The notes under the pieces were generated by a model. That model saw nothing but the letters and a program-made list of their open reading frames with translations. It was not told the origin of the DNA and searched no databases. Positions 8,247 to 15,975 of a stretch of DNA of 37,575 nt are shown in pieces. The stretch's first letter is position 1. Each line of letters begins with the position of its first letter. The stretch is from an uncultured Actinomycetes bacterium (GTDB lineage: Bacteria; Actinomycetota; Acidimicrobiia; Acidimicrobiales; RAAP-2): positions 1 to 37,575 of the forward strand of contig CAIORQ010000019.1 of the NCBI GenBank assembly GCA_903860745.1. Direction: 5' to 3'. Both the position numbers and the translations under genes were made by a program.

Positions 8247-9134
8247 GTGAAGTACCTCGTTCGTCACAAGAAGCTCGTCCTGGGCGTCGTCGTCATCCTC
8301 GTCATCGCCGCCGCGGGTCTCGTCGTCGCCACCAAGAAGTCGAATTCCGCCATCTCGGCCAAGCCGACGTCCATCACCGCGGCCCCCTCGGGCCTGATCG
8401 GGGCCTCCGCACCCAACGCGAACGGACAGATCTGGCTGCTGGTGAACTCCAACGGCCACGCCAACGTGCAACTCCAAACGGTCAACAGTCCCAAGCCGGT
8501 CCTGGCGTTCCCGGTGTCCAACACGGCGACCTCCGTCGCGTCGCGCTTCGGTGCGAACGTGGCGGTCGGTGTGGGCACTGAGACGACCGGCGCGGTCGTG
8601 TTCTACTCGACGGTGAGCCTGCGCGAGTTGGCGACGACCCCCGTGTCGGGACCGGTGGTGGCGGTGGTCACCGGAGGCGCGTCGGACTACTACGCCCTGG
8701 TGCGTTCGGGCAAGGTGGCGAGCGTGGACGTGATCGACGCCGCCCACCGCGTCGTGTCCACGATCCCCCTGCCGTCGGGCACCCTGTCGATCGCGGTGAG
8801 CGCCGATGGCAACACCATCTACGGCCTGCAGGACGACGGGACGGTCTCGGTCGTGGACGTCCCCTCGTCGCACCTGACCCAGTCCTTCGCCACCTCGAGC
8901 GGGGCGACGCAGATCGCGCTCAGCCCCGACGGCACGACGCTCTACGAGCTCAAGGGAACCAGCGTGAGCGAGAACGTCGGCGTCATCGACCTGGCGACCA
9001 AGGCCCAGGAATACGTGTTGCCCGCGCCGGCGTCGTGCGTGGCGCTGCAGGTGTCGCCGAGCGGGAGTTCCCTGTTCGACGTGGTCGGCAATCCGCAGTA
9101 CGGGAACATCCAGGTGTTCTCGACCGCCAAATAG
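8247..9134 (+). CDS. Membrane-anchored beta-propeller (YVTN-like) protein
   Basis: A 295-residue protein with an N-terminal anchor: basic VRHKK, then LVLGVVVILVIAAAGLVVA (residues about 10-28). The rest is outside the membrane and made of short beta-rich repeats such as LSIAVSADGNTIYGLQDDGTVSVVDV and ATQIALSPDGTTLYELKG, the S-x-D-G-x-x-[IL]Y pattern of YVTN/Lactonase-type propellers. No catalytic residues can be assigned. GTG 8247 follows AGAAAGG at a normal ribosome-site distance. It lies between a secreted repeat protein and a membrane glycosyltransferase-like protein; a joint envelope role is inferred from position only. Confidence 0.75.
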   Translation: MKYLVRHKKLVLGVVVILVIAAAGLVVATKKSNSAISAKPTSITAAPSGLIGASAPNANGQIWLLVNSNGHANVQLQTVNSPKPVLAFPVSNTATSVASRFGANVAVGVGTETTGAVVFYSTVSLRELATTPVSGPVVAVVTGGASDYYALVRSGKVASVDVIDAAHRVVSTIPLPSGTLSIAVSADGNTIYGLQDDGTVSVVDVPSSHLTQSFATSSGATQIALSPDGTTLYELKGTSVSENVGVIDLATKAQEYVLPAPASCVALQVSPSGSSLFDVVGNPQYGNIQVFSTAK

Positions 9135-9145
9135 TCGAGGTGCAG

Positions 9146-11170
9146 GTGGAGGGCGTCGCGACCAGCTACGCCAACCGGGCGGGATCGATCCTCGTTGGCG
9201 GGGTGATCATCGCCTGGGCCTTCCTGCTCTTCGGCTTCAACGACTCCTATCCCTGGATGTCGTTGGTCGAGGTGGGCCTGGGCCTGGGCGGCATCGTCGT
9301 CGTCGTCGTCGCGCTCTCGCACGCCGACGACGACGTGTCGACGCGACTGGGCGTCTTCGCCCTGGTCCTGAGTTGCGTGGCCTTCTTCCTCTGGTGCTGG
9401 ATCCAGATCCGCGTCGCCCCGTCCTACGGCACGGACGAATCGGCCTTCGACCAGTACGCGGCGTACCTCTTCACGCACGGGCACAACCCCTACACCTCGT
9501 CCATGGCCCCCGCCTTCCCGATGTTCCACGTCTCGCCGGACGGCTACACCTTCCGCCTCAACGGCACGGCGGTGACCCAGTTGAGCTATCCGGCGCTGAG
9601 CTTCCTGATCTACGTCCCGCTCCTGTTGATGGGCTTCGCCACCCAGACGGCGATCATCGTCAACGTCGCGGCCTGGGGGGCCACGATCGTGCTGAGCTAC
9701 GTCTACCTGCCCCGAAGCCTCAAGCCCCTGGCCATCGTCCTGGGCTCCTACTCCATCTACACCGGTTTCGCCGTGGGGGGCGTCACCGACGCCCTCTACG
9801 TCCCGCTCCTCATCGTCGCGGTGCACGGCTGGGACCGGTGGCCGAGCTCACGGGGCTGGGCTCGTTGGGTGTCGCCCACGATGATGGGGCTCGCCATGTG
9901 CATCAAGCAGACCCCCTGGTTCGTCCTGCCCTTCCTCCTGGTGGGCTTCTACCTCGAGTCCGGGTCCGAGGGATCGACGCGACGACACCGCGTCGCCCAG
10001 GCGGCGGGCTACCTCGCGCGGTTGGGCGCCGTCTTCGCGGTGGTGAACGGCTACTTCATCATCATCGATCCCCGAGCCTGGATCAGCGGCGTCCTCACCC
10101 CCTTCGTGGACCACCTCGTGCCGGCGGGCGAGGGACTGGTGGCGATCTCGGACTTCATGAGCGTGGGTGGCGGGTCCCTCACCGCGTACTCCCTCCTCGT
10201 GTTCGCGATGTTCGTGGCCTCTTTGATGGTGTTCGTGATCGGCTACCCACGCTCCAAGGCGCTGATGGTCTTCTTCCCGACGGTCATCTTGTTCTTCGCG
10301 TCGCGCTCCTACTCCAACTACCTGGTGATGTTGCTCGCGCCGGCGTTGGTCGCCGCGAGCTCCCTCAAGCCCCTGACGACCACGGGTCCCGTGGTGGACC
10401 TGCGACGGCTCTCACGGGCGACCAAGGTCTCGCTCGCCGCCTCGGTGGTGCTCGTGGGAGTGGCGATCGGAGCGGTCGTGGCCATCCCGCAGCCCGCGAG
10501 CGTCACGATCCGCTCGGTGACGACGACGGGTCAACTGGCCACGGTCATCGACGCCCAGATCGTGGTGACGAACCGCACCTCGCATTCCTTCGCCCCCGTC
10601 TTCAGCGCCCAGACCGGTGGCGCCCTGACGGTCCCCTGGAACGTCATCAGCGGGCCCGCAACGCTCAGTGCTCACCAGACCGCCAACTACGACCTGCAGG
10701 CGCCGAACTTCTTCGCCCAACCCTCCTTGACGGGGGGTTTCCAGATCGTGGTGTTGACCACGACACCTGAGGCGATGAGTGTGTCGGCCCCCTTCACCCC
10801 CACGGTGTGGCACCTGAGCGTCGACCCGGCGGCGGTGAACTCGCCGGTGCCGACGGGACAGACGGTGACCATCCATGCCGCGGTGCTGGGCCCCTCCGAC
10901 AACCCCATCCAGGTGGCCGGTATCCCCGTCTATCTGGGGCAGGTCAGTTACACGCAACAGGGCCTGGTCTTCTCCGAGGCCGTGATCAACGATGGAGCAG
11001 AGGGGGCGACACCCGTCGAAGCGCAGACCGACAACCAGGGGATCGCGACCTTCCACGTCTCGAGTTCGATCGCCTCGATCGACCCGGTCTACTTCGAGGC
11101 GAACCTCGTGAACGGTTCGTCGCAGTATCCCTACGGCTACTCCAACATCGTGCCGATCCGCTTCAGTTGA
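9146..11170 (+). CDS. Polytopic GT-C-like membrane protein with exported C-terminal beta domain
   Basis: About 674 residues. Roughly twelve membrane helices occupy the first 450 residues (for example ILVGGVIIAWAFLLFGF and VSLAASVVLVGVAIGAVVAI). After the third helix comes DESAFDQYAAYLFTHGHNPY, then LSYPALSFLIYVPLLL, the layout of GT-C/GT87-type glycosyltransferases that use polyprenyl-linked donors, with the acidic residues in the first outside loop. The last roughly 220 residues are beta-rich, with Ig-like features (VPTGQTVTIHAAVLGPSDNPI...DNQGIATFHVSS), and should lie outside. Start is uncertain: GTG 9146 has GAGG five bases upstream; GTG 9140 is possible. The upstream gene stops only 11 bases before. 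Glycosyltransferase activity is inference. Confidence 0.65.
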   Translation: MEGVATSYANRAGSILVGGVIIAWAFLLFGFNDSYPWMSLVEVGLGLGGIVVVVVALSHADDDVSTRLGVFALVLSCVAFFLWCWIQIRVAPSYGTDESAFDQYAAYLFTHGHNPYTSSMAPAFPMFHVSPDGYTFRLNGTAVTQLSYPALSFLIYVPLLLMGFATQTAIIVNVAAWGATIVLSYVYLPRSLKPLAIVLGSYSIYTGFAVGGVTDALYVPLLIVAVHGWDRWPSSRGWARWVSPTMMGLAMCIKQTPWFVLPFLLVGFYLESGSEGSTRRHRVAQAAGYLARLGAVFAVVNGYFIIIDPRAWISGVLTPFVDHLVPAGEGLVAISDFMSVGGGSLTAYSLLVFAMFVASLMVFVIGYPRSKALMVFFPTVILFFASRSYSNYLVMLLAPALVAASSLKPLTTTGPVVDLRRLSRATKVSLAASVVLVGVAIGAVVAIPQPASVTIRSVTTTGQLATVIDAQIVVTNRTSHSFAPVFSAQTGGALTVPWNVISGPATLSAHQTANYDLQAPNFFAQPSLTGGFQIVVLTTTPEAMSVSAPFTPTVWHLSVDPAAVNSPVPTGQTVTIHAAVLGPSDNPIQVAGIPVYLGQVSYTQQGLVFSEAVINDGAEGATPVEAQTDNQGIATFHVSSSIASIDPVYFEANLVNGSSQYPYGYSNIVPIRFS

Positions 11171-11210
11171 CCGCGGGGCCGGTGGCCCTCCGGTCGGCGC
11201 GACCGCGTGG

Positions 11211-12644
11211 TCACAGGGAGGAGCTGACCGCCGACGTCGTGCCGTTGCCCAAGGTCATCTTCTGGATGGCCGCGAAGGCGATGGCTTGGAGGCTCTTGGG
11301 CATCGCGACCAAGCCCAGTGAGGTCGCGAGGTTCTGCCCGAAGCTGACGGCCGCCGACTTGCCCGGGCTGGACTGGGTCAGGTACTCCAGGAACTTCGCG
11401 ATGGCCACGGCGGTCGCGTTGTCGCTCGGGCTCCGCTGGGTGATGGCGTAGCTGAAGCCGGCGATCGGGTAGGCTCCCGGGGCACCGCCGGCGTCGTTGA
11501 GGGAGAAGCATTCGGTGTCCACGCTGGCCGCGGCGTAGCTCGAAGGGCCCGCGAGACTGAAGCCGTTGCTGCAGTGACCGTCGGCCTTGATGACCGCGAG
11601 GCCCGCGGTCGCCTCGAGCGTCACGGACTTCGACGTCAGGGCCGCGACTCGGCCCGCCGCGTTCTTGAGGCGCAGGGTGGCGAGAGAGTTCTCGAGGGCG
11701 TAGCTCGAGTCCACGTAGCCAATCGAACCGCCCTGGGCGGATACGACGGCCGCCATGTCGCTGGCGCTGGCCTCTTCGGCCGTCGCGGCGGTGAACTGGT
11801 CGGCGGAGGGCGTCGGAAAGTCTGCGGGATCGACCTTGCTCAGGTAGTCGCGGAACATGAACGTCGGTCCCACGTCCGATGACAGGTCGTAGATGGAGAT
11901 GCTCGGCGTCGACACCAGTGCGCTGGTCAAGCAACTGACGCTCTTGAGCTTGTCCTTCTGGGCGGTGGCGCGCCGATGGGAGGACGCGCTCTTCGCGGCG
12001 CTCACCGGTGTCTCGACCTTGACCACGAGTTTGGGATTCTGGGCGACGATCGTGGGGTCGGTCCACTGAGTGATGATGCCCGCGAAGACCTGGGCCAAGG
12101 TGGCGCCGTCGAGGGCGATGTGGTGGGCCGCCACCAATTGCGCGCAGGTCCGTTTGCCCGCACCCGTGGGGTTGGCGGTGGTGGCGGATCCGAAGGAGTT
12201 CACGACGGTGTCGCTGGTGTTGAAGCTCACGTGGTAGATCACGGCCACGCTGCTGAGAGCGACCGGGACCTGGACGTAGGAGGTGAGGGAGGTGGTGTCC
12301 TCGCCGGCGACGTTCAGCGGAACGTCGGAGAATCCGATGCCGTCGGAGCCCGCGACCACGCCGGCTCGCCCGGCCCCCGACCCGCCCGCGCCGTAGGCGG
12401 CGAAGGAGTTGGCGTTGTTCGCACCGAGGGCCCGATACCTGCTCAACGCGGCACTGACGAAGGGGGCGTCGAAGCTCCAGCCCGCAGTGGCGATGGGGGA
12501 GGGCGGGACGGACTTGATGTGCAAGGCGTTGGTCAGGTCGGAGTCGATGCTGGACGTCTTGGCGTTGGCGGGGCTGACCCCCACCGAGAGCACCACCGCC
12601 ACCACGGTCACGAAGAGTCCTGCGGAGCGAAGTGTTGTCTTCAA
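11211..12644 (-). CDS. PstS-like phosphate-binding protein (divergent, long)
   Basis: A 477-residue exported protein with a signal peptide ending near ANA (residue 28) and no lipobox cysteine. Family features are the early YGAGGSGAGRAGVVAGSDGI block followed by GFSDVPL (phosphate-binding region of PstS), VALSSVAVIYHV, LAQVFAGIITQWTDP, and the late QGGSIGYVDSSYAL motif. It is about 100 residues longer than usual PstS. Start is TTG 12644, preceded by GGAGGAGAGG. It stands alone and converges with the membrane protein gene; no pstCAB is adjacent. A PHO-box-like repeat and -10 box lie upstream. Phosphate binding is likely but the scattered substitutions could mean another ligand or a signalling role. 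Confidence 0.8.
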   Translation of the reverse strand: MKTTLRSAGLFVTVVAVVLSVGVSPANAKTSSIDSDLTNALHIKSVPPSPIATAGWSFDAPFVSAALSRYRALGANNANSFAAYGAGGSGAGRAGVVAGSDGIGFSDVPLNVAGEDTTSLTSYVQVPVALSSVAVIYHVSFNTSDTVVNSFGSATTANPTGAGKRTCAQLVAAHHIALDGATLAQVFAGIITQWTDPTIVAQNPKLVVKVETPVSAAKSASSHRRATAQKDKLKSVSCLTSALVSTPSISIYDLSSDVGPTFMFRDYLSKVDPADFPTPSADQFTAATAEEASASDMAAVVSAQGGSIGYVDSSYALENSLATLRLKNAAGRVAALTSKSVTLEATAGLAVIKADGHCSNGFSLAGPSSYAAASVDTECFSLNDAGGAPGAYPIAGFSYAITQRSPSDNATAVAIAKFLEYLTQSSPGKSAAVSFGQNLATSLGLVAMPKSLQAIAFAAIQKMTLGNGTTSAVSSSL

Positions 12645-12715
12645 CCTCTCCTCCTCAATGGAACTCGATTCGCCGAGAGAAGGTGTCGTCGGGGCGTTGG
12701 GAACCTCGGTTCAGG

Positions 12716-12748
12716 AGTGTACGCATCGCAGGTGAATGGAAGGTGAGG
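12716..12748 (-). promoter_or_regulatory. Possible PHO box and -10 upstream of the PstS-like gene
   Basis: On the minus strand CCTCACC (12748-12742) and ATTCACC (12737-12731) repeat with an 11-base period, close to the actinobacterial PhoP consensus GTTCACC-N4-GTTCACC. Nine bases further, TACACT (12721-12716) is a good -10 box, putting the repeats over the -35 position, as at PhoP-activated promoters. The start codon is about 70 bases downstream. Confidence 0.45.
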
Positions 12749-12827
12749 GTTCCGGGGTGGAAGTGAAAAAGTTCGCCAGGCGTCGCCCCGGGCGGGCTGG
12801 TCCCTCGCGTCACGGGACCGCAAATTA

Positions 12828-12843
12828 GTTATACAATCATAAC
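12828..12843 (+). promoter_or_regulatory. MarR-type operator over the exporter promoter
   Basis: GTTAT-acaatc-ATAAC is a 5-6-5 inverted repeat in an AT-rich stretch that stands out from the GC-rich surroundings. It contains TACAAT (12832-12837), a TANNNT -10 candidate ten bases before ATG 12848. The size and placement fit autorepression by the MarR protein encoded downstream. Confidence 0.6.
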
Positions 12844-12847
12844 CATT

Positions 12848-14320
12848 ATGGCCTCCGTCGCGTTCCCCCCAGTGCCGACGGGCACCCTGAGCCGACGTCG
12901 GCGGGTCGGGATCCTCCTCATCTGCTCGATGAGCCTGTTGATCGTCAGTCTCGACGTGACGATCGTCAACGTGGCCCTCCCGTCCATCGGGCAGCAGTTC
13001 CACTCGCGACTCTCGGGCCTGCAGTGGACGGTCGACGCCTACACCCTGGTGCTGGCGAGCCTGCTCATGCTCTCGGGATCCACGGCGGATCGCCTTGGAC
13101 GCCGCCGCACCTTCGTCATCGGGCTCTCGGTGTTCACGGTGGGCTCGCTGCTCTGCAGTCTGGCTCCGGACCTCTCGACGCTGGTGGTCTTCCGGATGGT
13201 CCAAGCGGTGGGGGGGTCGATGCTCAACCCCGTGGCCATGTCCATCATCACCAACACCTTCCACGACGCGCGCGAACGCGCCCAGGCGGTGGGCGTATGG
13301 GCTGCGGTGGTCGGACTCTCGATGGCCCTGGGACCGGTCATCGGCGGGGTGCTGGTGTCGGCGGTGGGCTGGCCCTCGATCTTCTGGATCAACGTCCCCA
13401 TCGGTGTGAGCGCGATCGTGCTGGCGCTGCGCTACGTCCCGGAGTCTCGTGCCGCGGTCGCGCGCAAGGTCGACGGACCCGGCCAGGCTCTGGTCATCGT
13501 GGTCATGGCGTCCCTCACCTACGGCATCATCGAGGCGCCCGATCGCGGCTGGACGTCGCCGACCATCGTCGCCGCTTTGAGCGTGGCGGGCGCGGCTCTG
13601 GCGTGCTTCGCGCTGTGGGAGCGACGAGTCCACGAACCGCTCGTGGACCTGCGCTTCTTCCGTTCGGTGCCCTTCGCGGCGGCCACCGTGACGGCGGTCG
13701 CCGCATTCGCGACGCTCGGCGGCTTCCTCTTCCTCAACACCCTCTATCTCCAAGACGTGCGGGGCCTCTCGGCCCTGCGCGCGGGCGTCGACACCTTGCC
13801 GATGGCGGCGTTGACGATGATCATCCCACCGATCTCCGGGCGCATCGTCGGGCACCGCGGGAGCCGCGGTCCACTGCTGGTCGCGGGCGCGGCCATCGCC
13901 GTCGGCTGCCTGCTCTTGACCCGACTGACATCGACGACGCCCTTCGGCCTCCTGTTCTGCGCCTACGCGGTCTTCGGCTTCGGCTTCGGCTTCGTGAACG
14001 CGCCCATCACCCACGCGGCGGTCTCGGGGATGCCCCGGGCCCAGGCCGGCGTCGCCGCCGCCATCGCCTCGACGTCACGTCAGGTCGGTTCCACCTTGGG
14101 GGTGGCCGTGGTCGGCGTCCTGGTGTCGTCGTCGCTCAACGCCCGCTCCGGTGCGGGCTTCGCGACGGCGAGCCGGGCGGGCTGGTGGGTCTTGACGGGC
14201 TGTGGTGTCGTCATCCTCGCCCTGGGGGTGGTGTCCACGACCGCGCGGGCCCACGCGAGTGCCCGTCGCACCGCCGAACTGCTCAACCCCGAGTTCCTCG
14301 AAGGATTGACGGTGCGATGA
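12848..14320 (+). CDS. MFS drug exporter, DHA2 (EmrB/QacA) family
   Basis: A 490-residue, about 14-helix drug:proton antiporter. Helix 1 has LDVTIVNVALPSIG, the loop after helix 2 carries motif A (GSTADRLGRRRTF), and helix 5 has the antiporter motif C form MALGPVIGGVLVSAVGW. These define the DHA2 family, which exports lipophilic or cationic toxic compounds from the cytoplasm. ATG 12848 has no ribosome site and only a very short leader, consistent with a leaderless or near-leaderless transcript from the AT-rich promoter. It overlaps the MarR gene (ATGA at 14317-14320), a classic exporter plus repressor pair. Substrates are unknown. Confidence 0.93.
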   Translation: MASVAFPPVPTGTLSRRRRVGILLICSMSLLIVSLDVTIVNVALPSIGQQFHSRLSGLQWTVDAYTLVLASLLMLSGSTADRLGRRRTFVIGLSVFTVGSLLCSLAPDLSTLVVFRMVQAVGGSMLNPVAMSIITNTFHDARERAQAVGVWAAVVGLSMALGPVIGGVLVSAVGWPSIFWINVPIGVSAIVLALRYVPESRAAVARKVDGPGQALVIVVMASLTYGIIEAPDRGWTSPTIVAALSVAGAALACFALWERRVHEPLVDLRFFRSVPFAAATVTAVAAFATLGGFLFLNTLYLQDVRGLSALRAGVDTLPMAALTMIIPPISGRIVGHRGSRGPLLVAGAAIAVGCLLLTRLTSTTPFGLLFCAYAVFGFGFGFVNAPITHAAVSGMPRAQAGVAAAIASTSRQVGSTLGVAVVGVLVSSSLNARSGAGFATASRAGWWVLTGCGVVILALGVVSTTARAHASARRTAELLNPEFLEGLTVR

Positions 14321-14730
14321 CGAGCGCGTCGCGTGATGCGCTGGCGCGCGAGGTGTGGCGAGCCATGGCGAAGCTCTTCGTCGACGGCGAGAGGCGTCGC
14401 GAAGTGGTCGAACGGACCGGCCTGAGCTTCGCGAAGACCCGCCTCCTGCGCCGCCTCCTCGACGGTCCCCTGGCGATGGGCGAGCTCGCCCACCGTCTCA
14501 ACGTCGATCGGCCGAATCTGACGACGCTCGTGGACAGTCTCGAGAGCGACCAACTGGTTCGTCGCCTCCCCCACCCCGGCGACCGCCGGATCACGATGGT
14601 GGAGGCCACGGCGTCGGGGCTGGCGGCGGCCCGCACCGCCGCCGAAGTGCTCGATCGCCCCCCGGCCGAACTCACGAGTCTGTCGCGGACCGACCTCGAA
14701 ATGCTGCGCCGTATTCTCACCGGACCCTGA
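14317..14730 (+). CDS. MarR-family transcriptional regulator
   Basis: A 137-residue winged-helix protein. The DNA-binding part is about residues 48-97: GPLAMGELAHRLNVDRPNLTTLVDSLESDQLV and the wing RLPHPGDRRITMVEATASG, the MarR pattern with the D-x-R at the wing tip. Helices on both sides form the dimer interface. It overlaps the exporter gene by four bases and so is cotranscribed; it most likely represses the operon through the inverted repeat at 12828-12843 and is released by an exporter substrate. Confidence 0.9.
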   Translation: MTSASRDALAREVWRAMAKLFVDGERRREVVERTGLSFAKTRLLRRLLDGPLAMGELAHRLNVDRPNLTTLVDSLESDQLVRRLPHPGDRRITMVEATASGLAAARTAAEVLDRPPAELTSLSRTDLEMLRRILTGP

Positions 14731-14804
14731 GGATCGGTGCGATCCAGGCGTCGACCGCGAACGGGACTTGGTGACGATGTTTCCGTCTATATTTGGTCTT
14801 AGTG

Positions 14805-14819
14805 TTTCATTCAGCGAAA
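14805..14819 (+). promoter_or_regulatory. IclR-type operator at the regulator's own start
   Basis: TTTCATTCAGCGAAA matches 13 of 15 bases of the perfect palindrome TTTCGTTCAACGAAA found upstream of the catabolic operon (15865-15879). TATATT at 14788-14793 could be the -10 box; the operator lies just after the implied transcript start and touches the ATG at 14819. This placement fits autorepression. Confidence 0.6.
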
Positions 14820-15709
14820 TGGTCGTGATGTCACCAAGTAAACCCTCGGGTTCGTCACCACAGTCGCCAACCCTCGCCGGCAATGCTGCTGTTGCCGAGA
14901 CCGAGGAATCCAAACTGCCGCGATCCTCGTCGGTCGATCTTCTGGTGTTGCTTGAGGAGTTGGCCAAGTTTGACCGTGTTGGGGTCACGCGTTTGAGTCG
15001 ACACCTAAGGATTCCTGTGGCCAACGCCTATCGCTCGCTACGGATATTGGAACGCACCGGCTTCGTCGAACAGCTCGCCGACACCAAGGAGTATCGACTG
15101 ACTCTTAAGTTGTTCGAACTCGGTAGCCAAGTGGCCAGTCGAACCACCATGCGCGACGTCGCGGCGGTCGAGATTGAGCGGCTGGCCCAACGTGCGGGAA
15201 CATCGGTCAACCTGGGCGTTCTAATCGACGCCTCGGTTCTCTACGTGGCCAAGGTCGAGACCGATGACCTGATCTCGATGAACATTCGTCCCGGGAGTCG
15301 CGCCCCGGCGACTTGTACGGGGATGGGCAAGGCGATGTTGGCCGCCGAATCTCGACCACTCGTGGAGATCGTCGGCGAAGGGCCCTACGTGGCGATGACC
15401 AAGTACTCAATCACGACTTTGAGCGAACTCGAGAAGGAGATTGCCATCGTGCGACGCCAAGGATACGCGACGGACCGTCAGGAGCTGCACCTGGGCCACT
15501 GGTGCGTCGCGGTGGCGATCCCGGGCACCCGTCAAGCTCAGAACGGCGCGCTCTCCATCGCTCTCTACGGGGACGAGCCGAACCACGAGACTTACGAGTA
15601 CTTCGCACGTATGGCCATGGAATCCGCAGGACGCATCGCCCGTCGCATCGGCGGCCTCGATGAGCTTCCCTCGTGGGAATCGCGACGCGCGAGTTACCCC
15701 ATGGCCTAG
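14819..15709 (+). CDS. IclR-family transcriptional regulator
   Basis: About 296 residues. The winged helix-turn-helix is near residues 38-95 (VDLLVLLEELAKFDRVGVTRLSRHL...NAYRSLRILERTGFV), followed by the IclR effector domain with SVLYVAKVETDD, RAPATCTGMGKAMLA, and the late QGYATDRQELHLGHWCVAVAIPG block. The first 37 residues are a low-complexity tail. Start is uncertain: the frame is open from TTG 14768, but a likely promoter and an operator lie between 14788 and 14819, so ATG 14819 or ATG 14828 is favoured. The opening part of the gene and its flanks are less GC-rich than neighbours. It should control the operon starting at 15895, responding to a pathway acid. Confidence 0.88.
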   Translation: MVVMSPSKPSGSSPQSPTLAGNAAVAETEESKLPRSSSVDLLVLLEELAKFDRVGVTRLSRHLRIPVANAYRSLRILERTGFVEQLADTKEYRLTLKLFELGSQVASRTTMRDVAAVEIERLAQRAGTSVNLGVLIDASVLYVAKVETDDLISMNIRPGSRAPATCTGMGKAMLAAESRPLVEIVGEGPYVAMTKYSITTLSELEKEIAIVRRQGYATDRQELHLGHWCVAVAIPGTRQAQNGALSIALYGDEPNHETYEYFARMAMESAGRIARRIGGLDELPSWESRRASYPMA

Positions 15710-15725
15710 CTGGTAATCCGCGGCG

Positions 15726-15764
15726 ACCCGTCGGCCCAGAGGCTTCGCCGACGAGCCGATGGGT
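15726..15764 (+). terminator. Possible terminator after the IclR gene
   Basis: ACCCGTCGGC (15726-15735) pairs with GCCGATGGGT (15755-15764) over ten positions including one G-T pair, with a 19-base loop. It lies 16 bases after the stop. No T-run follows. Confidence 0.35.
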
Positions 15765-15795
15765 TGTGCGAGAGGTGAAAACACGGGCGATACTC

Positions 15796-15879
15796 TTGCG
15801 ACGACTCTCCTTGAATGCTATGGTTCTCTTTAATGAAATTCTATTTTGCTTAACAAAACAGAATTTTCGTTCAACGAAA
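15796..15879 (+). promoter_or_regulatory. Catabolic operon promoter with two tandem palindromic operators
   Basis: TTGCGA (15796-15801), 17 bases, TATGGT (15819-15824) form a plausible promoter. Downstream lie two palindromes: a 31-base near-palindrome at 15836-15866 (13 of 15 pairs match, arms AAATTCT/AGAATTT and TTTTG/CAAAA) and a perfect one, TTTCGTTCAACGAAA, at 15865-15879. They overlap by two bases. The perfect one matches the site at the IclR gene start. Position after the transcript start suggests repression by blocking elongation or promoter clearance. The stretch is strikingly AT-rich. Confidence 0.65.
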
Positions 15880-15894
15880 TCTAAGAGGGGAATA

Positions 15895-15975
15895 ATGAGT
15901 GGAATTGTGGCTGATGCGTCGGCTGTGGTCGTCGCGGCGAACAATCCCTCGTTCCCTTTCGGGCGAGTACGATGA
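15895..15975 (+). CDS. Candidate 26-residue leader ORF
   Basis: ATG 15895 is preceded by AGAGGGG at ideal spacing, the best ribosome site in this operon. The ORF encodes 26 residues beginning MSGIVADASAVVVAANN and ending with FGRVR, and its TGA overlaps the ATG of the hydratase gene (ATGA 15972-15975). The hydratase itself has no ribosome site apart from this coupling. The peptide resembles nothing I know and lacks an obvious attenuator codon run. It may serve only to load ribosomes onto the operon, or be a small protein. Translation is inferred. Confidence 0.5.
   Translation: MSGIVADASAVVVAANNPSFPFGRVR

Noticed and set aside
6999-8873. 624-codon minus-strand open frame across two surface genes
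   Set aside because: Its translation is Arg/His/Asp-rich low complexity, and both plus-strand genes have signal or anchor sequences and clear repeats.
11191-11205. CGGTCG-GCG-CGACCG hairpin between convergent genes
   Set aside because: A six-base stem in very GC-rich DNA is expected by chance; possible two-way terminator but not supported.
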